DNA of 35,295 nucleotides from Bacteroidia bacterium. GTDB lineage: Bacteria > Bacteroidota > Bacteroidia > Flavobacteriales_D > JAUILH01. The stretch's first letter is position 1, and the number at the start of each line of letters is the position of its first letter. The stretch covers positions 1 through 35,295 of the forward strand of contig JAUILH010000030.1 in the NCBI GenBank assembly GCA_030433115.1. The letters run 5' to 3'. Shown here in pieces: positions 1 to 9,000 of this stretch. Under the pieces are notes generated by a model. That model made no database searches. It was not told the DNA's origin and saw nothing but the letters and a program-made list of their open reading frames with translations. The translations under genes and the position numbers were made by a program.

Positions 1-3000
1 GGTATCGGTATCACGCGGAATTTTCTTATCAGAAATCACCGCCAGGACATTCCCCAAATGATTAGAGCATTCATAATTCCTAGCCCCCAGTTCATGATTA
101 GAATACGGTTCCACAACAGAAGCCAACATTTCTACTTCCTGTTTGTACATGCCCACTCTGGATGACCCGTAAATGTGGCGTTCAACGAGTTTGTAACTCA
201 CCGTAGAAGAACTGTTATCAATGTCATATTCATAAATAGACATCACGTTGCCTTGTGCATCTCTGTTGTAATAAGTGGTTTTTTCCCAGTTCCCGGAAGC
301 GTCCAGTTGATGTTTGGCAATTCTGTTGCCCATGGCATCATAATCGAACTCCAGGTTCTTTTTGGCCGATCCGGCGGTTCTAATAATGGCTGCAATTTTA
401 CCATCGACACGCCATTTGATTTCAGCAATTTCTTCCTGCTCGTCTTTAGAAAGCTGCCCAATGTCATCGTAAGCGTAGTTGTTGGCGGTATTGATGGTGT
501 TCAGGTTGCCATCAAAAGTGCCCATATCATCAATGTCATCCGAGAAGACCCCTGAAGCTACCAGGTCATTGACATGATAGAGTCTGTTTTGGATGATTTT
601 TCCACTGCCATCTAAGGCATAACGATAGGTAAGGTCATCAATGACAGTGCCCAGGTGGTCGTTTCGTTTTTGCGTTACTATGTTTCCATTGGCATCATAA
701 GTAAATTGATTAAAGTACTTGCCATCATAGGCTTGTCCGGACTGCCAACTGTTGGTATTCAGGTCAATGTTTTGCCATGCTGTTGCCTGAGACAAGCGGT
801 TGAGCTGATCATACAGGTAAGCCGTAGCCTGTGGTTTAATGATGGGCGCCTGGGTACTTGTTGCAGTAAATACCACAGGTTCAATAATGGTGGTAACCAT
901 GTGCCCAATGTTGCCGTTGTAGAGGTTTTCTCTGTTTGCCAGTACGTCTGATCCTGCGGTTTGAGCCAGGAATCTACTTTGTGGGTTAGCTGTCCAGTTA
1001 GGGTCAATGGCATTGTAATCGTTTTCATAGTAGCCAAGGGAGAATCCCATGGCATCTTTGGCAAACATGCTGTTAGGGTTGCCACTTTGGCCATCTCCAT
1101 CGCGGCCCATGTCGTTAAAAGCGGTGAGTTGATCAGAGTTCACGCCTTTAAGCCAACCTTGTAGTGTGTAGGCATAATCTGTCCCCTGTACGCTATTTTC
1201 ACCGGTTTCCACTCTGGCAAGTGGTCCATGTGCATAGTAAAGGTACTTGGCATCCTGATCCCATGTGTAGCCATCGGCAGAGGTTTTGGCAAGTGTAATT
1301 CTGTTATCGGCATCATAATCGTACTGATGGATCCACTGGTCTTTTTCACCTTTTTGATAGGTCACCTCATGCACATTCCCAGAGATGAGGTCATAGTTGT
1401 AATCCATGGCTTTGAAACGTTGAGTAGCTTCCGGCACCTTGTTGTTGTCCTGCAGTAGGGTGTTCACATTTCCGTGCACATCATATGAGTAGTGCGTGGC
1501 GTGTGCGTAGCCAGAAGGGAAAGTACTGGCATCATAGAGATCGTAATAGGCTACTGTGGCAATGCGCTTTCTGAGATTTTCTTGAGTAAAAGTGTTGTTG
1601 TAGTTGCTGAGTTCAGTTTGAATATCAGTATCCACTCTGTCATAAAAAGTGTGTGTGACTTCTTCTCTGATGCTGTTGTTACCTGTTCCAATATTGACCT
1701 GATTGATCCAGTCAAGTAATTTATTGTCATCAATCACTGCTGGGTTAAAATGTCCACTCACGTTGGTGCCAAAGATGCTTTCAAATTGAGCTTGACTAGG
1801 ATCATTCTCATACTTTTCACCGGCTTCAACCACCCTTCCGAGTTCATCATAGAGCGTATAGCTATAGCGTTTAGGGTTATTACCTGTGTTGTACTGCCAT
1901 GAGTTTTGTGAGATGACGATTCTACCGAGTTTATCATAGAAGAAATAGGTAGAGAATTCTTGTGTTTCATCCTTTAGGATTCTGGCATAATTGCTTGTTG
2001 AAGAAGCGGTGTATTCTCCCCCCACAAAGCCTTGATACCTTGAAGCAAAGCTGATGGTGTTGAAGTTTTTAGCTATTTCAGTGGTTTGATTAAGCAGTCC
2101 GCCATCATTGGTAGTTTGAGCGATAAAATCGATGGCAGTAAGGATGTTGTTGTTACCTGTTATAGTACCATTTTGCGATCTCCAGATGGTACCACCGTTT
2201 CCAACAATATACCCGTTGATGTTATCATGAAAGAATACATCATTGAGTTTAGGGGCCCCAGTAGGCAGATTAATGTTGGCATTAGAGAGGTTATTTCCAT
2301 CAAAATATGCCACACTTCCCAGGTCACCCACTGCCATAAAAGTACCGTTGTTATCAAATACGTGTAGGGCATTGAGTTCGTTGTTCACCCCTGATGTAGT
2401 GATTGGGCTCCAGGTGTTACCTCCGTCGTTGGTAGATAGTGCCAGGGCAGAGGATAAGTTTCCGCCCACGATATAGCCGTTTTGACTATCTACAAAGTCG
2501 ACATCATTGTAATCGCCTGCTTGCACAGGGAAAGTCAATTGTGTAGCGATAGTACCAGAGACTTGCGCCAGGTAGTTGTTATTCCCTACCAGGATTGCCT
2601 CAGAGAGCTCATTGGTGTGTATGTTTTTTACCACGGGCACGCCTGCAGTAAAGTCGGTTGCGGGCATCACCACTTGCCATGTTTGGCCTGCATTTGTGGT
2701 GTGTCTGATGGTGTAATTTTCTCCTATTACATAGCCATTTTGTTGGTCGAAGAAATGGACATCAAGTAAGGCATGTGTAAACACATTTTTGATGTGCACA
2801 GAGTTAGTACCTGCTCCCATATAGACTTGAGCCTGATTCCCCGCAAAGAGTGCTGTACCGTTCGCAGAAACGGCTACGGTATGGAAGTGAAGGTTACTGG
2901 TGTTGTTGATTTGATTGATGGTATTTCCAATGAGTTGGTACTTGTTGCCATTATCAGCCGCAATGTATGCACTGTTAGACACTGGGTCGTATGTAATATC

Positions 3001-6000
3001 ATTAAGGTTATTCCCAGCCAGTCCGGAGATGTTGTTTAGTGTGAGTGTACCCGAGCTATAGTTGTAGGTTAAAAGGGCAGCATCATCACCGGCCATATAG
3101 CCGTTATTGTTAGTAGATAGCTCCACTGCATTGAGTTTATCGATGGTAGTTTTGGGTTCAATCACGGCTGTTTGGTTAGTCCCATTGTTAGGCACGTGGA
3201 GGGTCGTTCCGTTTTCACCAACGGCCATGATTCTGTTGTTATTGAGTTTGTTGATATCGTAGATGGCTTGAGGTCTGATGTTGTTTCGTCCATTGTTCCA
3301 ATTGACGTTTGTGGCTGTGCCATTGAGCGGCCCAGAAGCGATTCTACCACCCGACCCAGCAATGGCCATTTGTCCGTTGAGTGTACTGATAGATATGGCA
3401 CTATTTAGGATGCTTCCGAACCCTGCCACGTTTCCGGTAGTGACTGTTTGAATACCAGTAGGCGATACGCCCAGCTTATGCAGGTCATTATTGAGGTTGT
3501 CATAGATGTAGAGGTTATTGGCATTGTGGTCTTCAGTGATGGCGGTAAAATTGGCTCCTGGTGGCACGGTTGTGATGATGGTAGGGGTAGGCATCACTCC
3601 GGTTGCAGAGTAGGAGAATTCATAGGGCATAAAAGAGCCATCAATGTATGCACCTGTGATGTTAGAAGCAAACGCTTTAGCGGCCAGGTGTTTGATGTCG
3701 GTCCCTGTTGTGGCAGGCAGTAGGTTCCAGTTGTTGTTATTTTCGGCATCATCGTTATGGAACATGCCGCTGCTGGTACCGGCTAATACTTTGAGTTCAG
3801 CTCCAATGTATCCAGCCCACACGCTTTTAAAGTTCAGCGCGGTGTTATTGCTAGAGATGTCAATCACACCAAAAGGGGTATTGTTTTGCATGATGATTCT
3901 GGCCGCGGCCCCGTTGTTACCTACTGCGATGACTTTGGCACCGTATCCGTTAGGGTCTTGTAGGTAAGGGTGAAGTGCTGTAAAATCTTTGTTGCTAAAA
4001 GCGGGGTCAATTTCGGTCCATGAAGCGCCTTGATCGGTAGTTTTCATGAGCAGTCCAATGCCTTGAGAGTTTTCTATAATGGCAATACCTTCATTACTGT
4101 CTTTAAAATAAATGTCTTTGATCAGGCAGAGTTTTTCACTTGGCTGGATGTACCAGTCATCTCCATTATTGTCGCTAAAGAGGAGTTCAGATGCAGGTCC
4201 CACGGCCACCATTCTATTGGCGTCTACTACTTGAATGTGCGAGAATTCATCGACTCTGGCATTGCTCATGGCAGTCCATGGACCGGCGAGTGTGGCACTG
4301 CGGTAGATCATACCAGTGGTATACCCACTGACTTGTCTGTTAGCGGCTATAAAATACAGGCCATTTTCAAAAGTAATAGAAGAGATGTGATCTCCGGGGT
4401 TTAGGGCGAAAGTAGGGTCTGCAAATGTGGGTGTAATGGCAGTAAAGTTGCCATTATTGTATTGTACAATAGTGGCATCATCCCCAACAATAGCAGCTTG
4501 TGTTGGGCTTGTAACCACCAGATCGTTCAGGTTTTGTGTGACATTTAGAGCAAACACGTCCTGTTGTTGCCAGTTCATGCCCGCATCATTGCTTAAGATG
4601 ATGGTACCGTTATCTCCTACTGCCATGGCATTGGTATTATCGATCCATTGAATTTGGTTGATAGTTGCCGCCAGTGTATTGGCTTGTCTAGTCCATGAGT
4701 GTCCGCCATCTTGTGTATGATATAGATAACCTCTTTTTTGGCCACTTACATTCTTGTATCCTGTTAGGAAACCATTTGAAGCGTTGGTGTATTGGATAGC
4801 CGTTACCACGAGTCTGGAGTCGAGTCCGTTGGTGAGAGTGTAGTCCCAGATATCCATTTGCTGATGGTCTGGCAGGCTTTGTTTCACGAGTTGATTCAGG
4901 CTGTTATAGAGGTACTTTGTTTCTAGCCTGTGGCTGGTAAATACGGTTTGAGTATTGTTGGTTCTATCGGTATTAATTTGGATACTGGTTTGGTCGTTAT
5001 CGCTGGTGATATCGAGCATTTTCACCCCTTCAGGCGGCACTGTTTTCACTAGATTACCGGCTTGATCGTAGTAATACAATGTAAAGTGGTACTCCTGATC
5101 AGTAAATTCGGCGGTATAGTTTTCATTCACCTGTAGACAATGGTTGGTGTATCGTTGAATGAAATCAGCAGAAATTTGGTTGATATAATCCTGGTAGAGG
5201 TCTTGAGCTTGAGCGGTAGCGGCATTAAAGAGTTGTTCTACACATGGGTTTGTATAATCCACAGTAAAGGGCTCAATGGTTTCCAGAGGGATGGTTTCAG
5301 GATCACATGGCGGATTGCTACAGTGTGTAGCAATGTCAAGAGCCATGTCCCACTCGGCTTGAGTTGTAGGTTGTGGTACGAGTCCAGCCATGAGTGCATC
5401 AAGGAATGCGGTGTATGCTTGAACACATCCACAGAGCATATTTTCAGTAAACATGTTGTATTCGTATACAACAGTCACCGTTGGAAAGCCATTGGCTTTA
5501 GCGAAACTGTTATAGGCTTGATAGCCATCCGTATAAGCCAGGTAAGCTTCCTGGCAGTCGTTTGATAGGGGTTTAGGGTTACATCCCCCAAAGTTTTCTA
5601 TATCCACCGGGATTGGCAGAGTTCCTGCGGCTCCAGCACTCATGTATGGTTCTAGATATTGCAGGTAATCCAGCACACAGTCGCAGTATCCATTTGCCAG
5701 GAATTCATCAAAGAAGACCGTAAAAGGCGTAAGCGAGTGGTTATTGGCTATGGCATAAGCCGAGTTATTATAGTTATTGATGGCTTGTTGGTACTGCTCA
5801 AACTGGAGTTGACATTCTTCTACGCTGAGCATGGCTTTTTGGATATTACAATTATAGAGGGGTAATTGTCCGGGGCAATTAAGGGTATCATAAAGCGCAT
5901 TGATATAATCAGTAAACAGTGCCATGCCATTGTTACAACACAGGCCATTGTTTTGCACATTGGTGATATCGTATAGCATGGTTAACTCAATACATTGCTG

Positions 6001-9000
6001 GCTTGTATGGTTATTTTTAAAGAAGGTATATGCATCCAAATACTCAGCGTACAGGGAGTCGCAGCTGGTTGTTGTGCCCAGGGATATTCCTGTTGCAAAA
6101 GTTTGGATATCCTGAGCTGGCGTGGCGCCCTGAGGATACAGTTCAGTTTGCGCAATATAGTCTTTATTGATACTGCTGTAGAGGTTGTAGCAGAAGGTAG
6201 CTTCAGATACAGGATTGATTTGTGCCACACTTTGGCTTTGAGCTCTTGCGTTGTAGTTGTTCACACAAGTGAGGTATCTGTTATATTCCTGATTGACATT
6301 GGTGCCATATCCGTATTGTAGCAGGAATGTATCCAGGTTATAGACCCATGTAGAGTCGTCAATAGTTGAGACATAGTTATCCAGGAAGTTTGCATAGCTA
6401 GAGGACATACCTTCAAGTCCCTGGTCCATAAAATCCTTGTAGGTGATGGCTGTTAAGAACTGTGGGTTAGTAGGGGCATAGCCTTGAGTTGTATTAAAGT
6501 CATTGACCGCCTGTGCATAGGTATCGTACTTTGCAATGCTTTGATCGTTTCTGGCATTACCCTGGCTGAGTGCCAATTGAGCGTTCGTAAGGGTAGCTGG
6601 TTGATCAGCGCCAGTTGGGCATAGTTCACAATTTTTGAGTGCCAGGCAAGACGTACCACTCACAGTGGCAATGTATGGGTTTCCAGCCAGGGTAAAAGTG
6701 GCATCAAAAGTAAAGTTGTTGAAGCTGTTGTTCACCACAGTACCCACAGCTGTGAAGTTGTTAATTTCCTGAATAGAAGAAAAATCAAGGTTATTTTGAT
6801 CGGTGACACTCAAAGCGATTTCGCAGGTATTGTTGGTTCCTGTGATGGTGTATGTAGTTGTGTTTTGATAGTCACCTGATGGGAGTAGAGTAGAGCTTGT
6901 AGTTTGCGAGCTTGTGTTGGCAATAGGGATTTGATTTTGCAACAAGGCAGTCATTTGCGGACTAGAGTAGAGGTTGCCGTTGGTGTTGGTCTGTGGCAAC
7001 ATGTCTAGTAAAAGCGCTTGAAGTTGTAGGGTGGTTTCATGTTGCAGTGAGTTGCAATCCGTTGGCGTGGGCAAACCACAAGCGCCAAGAGCTAGTGCCA
7101 CTTCACCATTGCCATCATTGAAGATACTTTCCATTCTGAGTTGCGCCATCACAGCGCCGGAGGGATCATGGACATCCAGCAGGAAGTAGTGTTGATAGTC
7201 GCTTACCAGGTTAGATACAAATTCGATTCCATTAAAATTAGAGAAATTGCCTGGTTGGCTGCTCAGTACTTTTAGTGTATAGATTTCCGATCCTGCAGTA
7301 TTAATAATGGTAAAAGCGTCTGTTCCGTTGAAGCTCCAGGTGAGATTATTGACGTTTCCGCCCATGGTGTTGAGTAGCGGCAGACCAATGTAAGCAGCAT
7401 ATGGGCTTAAAGAGATATTGGATCCGGTAAGGTTATTATCTACAGCCAGGAAGTTCATGAGTTGTTCAATATTCTGCCCCAACTCATTGGCATTACACAC
7501 ATCTTGGAATTGGCAGGTTTCAATGTTGATGCATGTAGTAGCTGAGATGGTTTCAAAGCTGGTATTACCGTTTCCATCATCAGTTTTCACGGTCACCTCA
7601 AAAGTATAGTCTCCCTGAGTGTTGGTTCCTGTAGCGTCCAGGCCACTGAAGTATTGTACATCATTCCAGTTAATACCCTGCGCGCTGCCATCGAAGATCA
7701 TGGTACAATTTTGAGCGGTTTGCGGGTTGGTGAATTCTACTTCCAGTATGCCAGCTGTATTGCTCACCACGTCCCATGTATTGGCCGGAATGGGCAGGCT
7801 GTTGTTGGCGGCAATTTCCAGGTATAGGGCGGCATATTCTGGGTAATTTGCCAGGTTCACAGAGCTGGTTGTGAGTTCGTTGTTATCAGCCAGGGCAGAG
7901 AGCAGCGCTTGTAGATAAGAAGCCGTAGGGCACTGTCCTGTTTGCAGGTAAGTTTGGTATTCCAGGTCGGCCTGGTTGTTTTCTGGCAGGGCGGTTTCCC
8001 CTGATCCAAATCGTCTTTGTTTTTGTCCTAGCAATTGGAATTTAGCAATGTCACAGTGTTTGGCCTGGTTAATTTGCGCGAGCCAGTTTGTAAACGGTCC
8101 TCCAGCAAAAGGCAGATTTGCCAGATAAGGGTTGTAGTTATCATCCCCAATACAGTCGCATTGGCAATCATCATTACTGGCAAAGTTGTCTTCAAAGGCT
8201 ACCTGGGCTTCTTGTTTAGCAGAGATGTATAGGCTTTTAAATGTGGTCCATTCGGCATCATGCAGGGCGGTGTTTTGTGTGGTAGAATTGCCCAGAACAT
8301 CTTCACCAAAATTGAGGCAACCAGATGGGATGTTATTGCTGTTAAGTACTGCATTTCCGCAGCGGGCGATGATGGCAGCGGCCTCAATCATTTCGTAGGA
8401 AGTACCTGAAATTGTGATATAGTTATTGAATTTGGCTTGCAGTGCTGCATCCTGTATCATGTATGGGTCGTATGGATTAGCAGCGGATGCGAATTCCCAT
8501 CCACCATCTTCAAACGTATTGCCAGTTTGCACCAAAAGGCCATCATTCACGGCTTTATCAAAAGTACCTGTATTGAATAATTGCTGATCAAAGTCTTCAC
8601 TTGAGTTGCCCAGGTTGTCTTCATTATCGTATGTAGAGCACGCCTCATAGTAGCACCATTCCGGGTGGTATTGTACCAGCGATAGGGCCCAATTGTCTTG
8701 CCATATATTGATAAAATCCTGGATGTTTTGTAGGTCTTGTGGGTAGGCAAAGTCACCATTGTTGTTTGTGATAATGGTTGCTCCTGAGACCAAAGCCGGG
8801 ATGTATCCTCCATTTCCATCTGGAGTAATTGGGATGAGAGATTCGGTTCCATCGTCATTGTAATATCGGTTGGTTCCATCGGTAAATACGGGGTGTCTCC
8901 AGTTGGCAGTAGGTGTGTTGTTGACATCATTGTAGAGCAGGTTACTGGTGTTGTATACCGATAGGGGGTATGCAGCATAGTTTCCATTGGCATCCAGATA

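Noticed and set aside
1..4750. Possible CRISPR or tandem DNA repeat in the region of recurring protein motifs
   Set aside because: The recurrence is at protein level (YCF48-like and YD repeats). The DNA copies differ and have no constant repeat-spacer length.
175..5565. Many plus-strand frames of 60-140 codons
   Set aside because: All are antisense to the RHS gene, which is continuous through the region. They follow from the lack of stop codons opposite its Asn/Thr/Gly-rich codons.
8547..8993. Minus-strand frame of 148 codons rich in Met, Thr and Pro
   Set aside because: Shifted frame within the RHS gene. The RHS frame continues without break at both sides.
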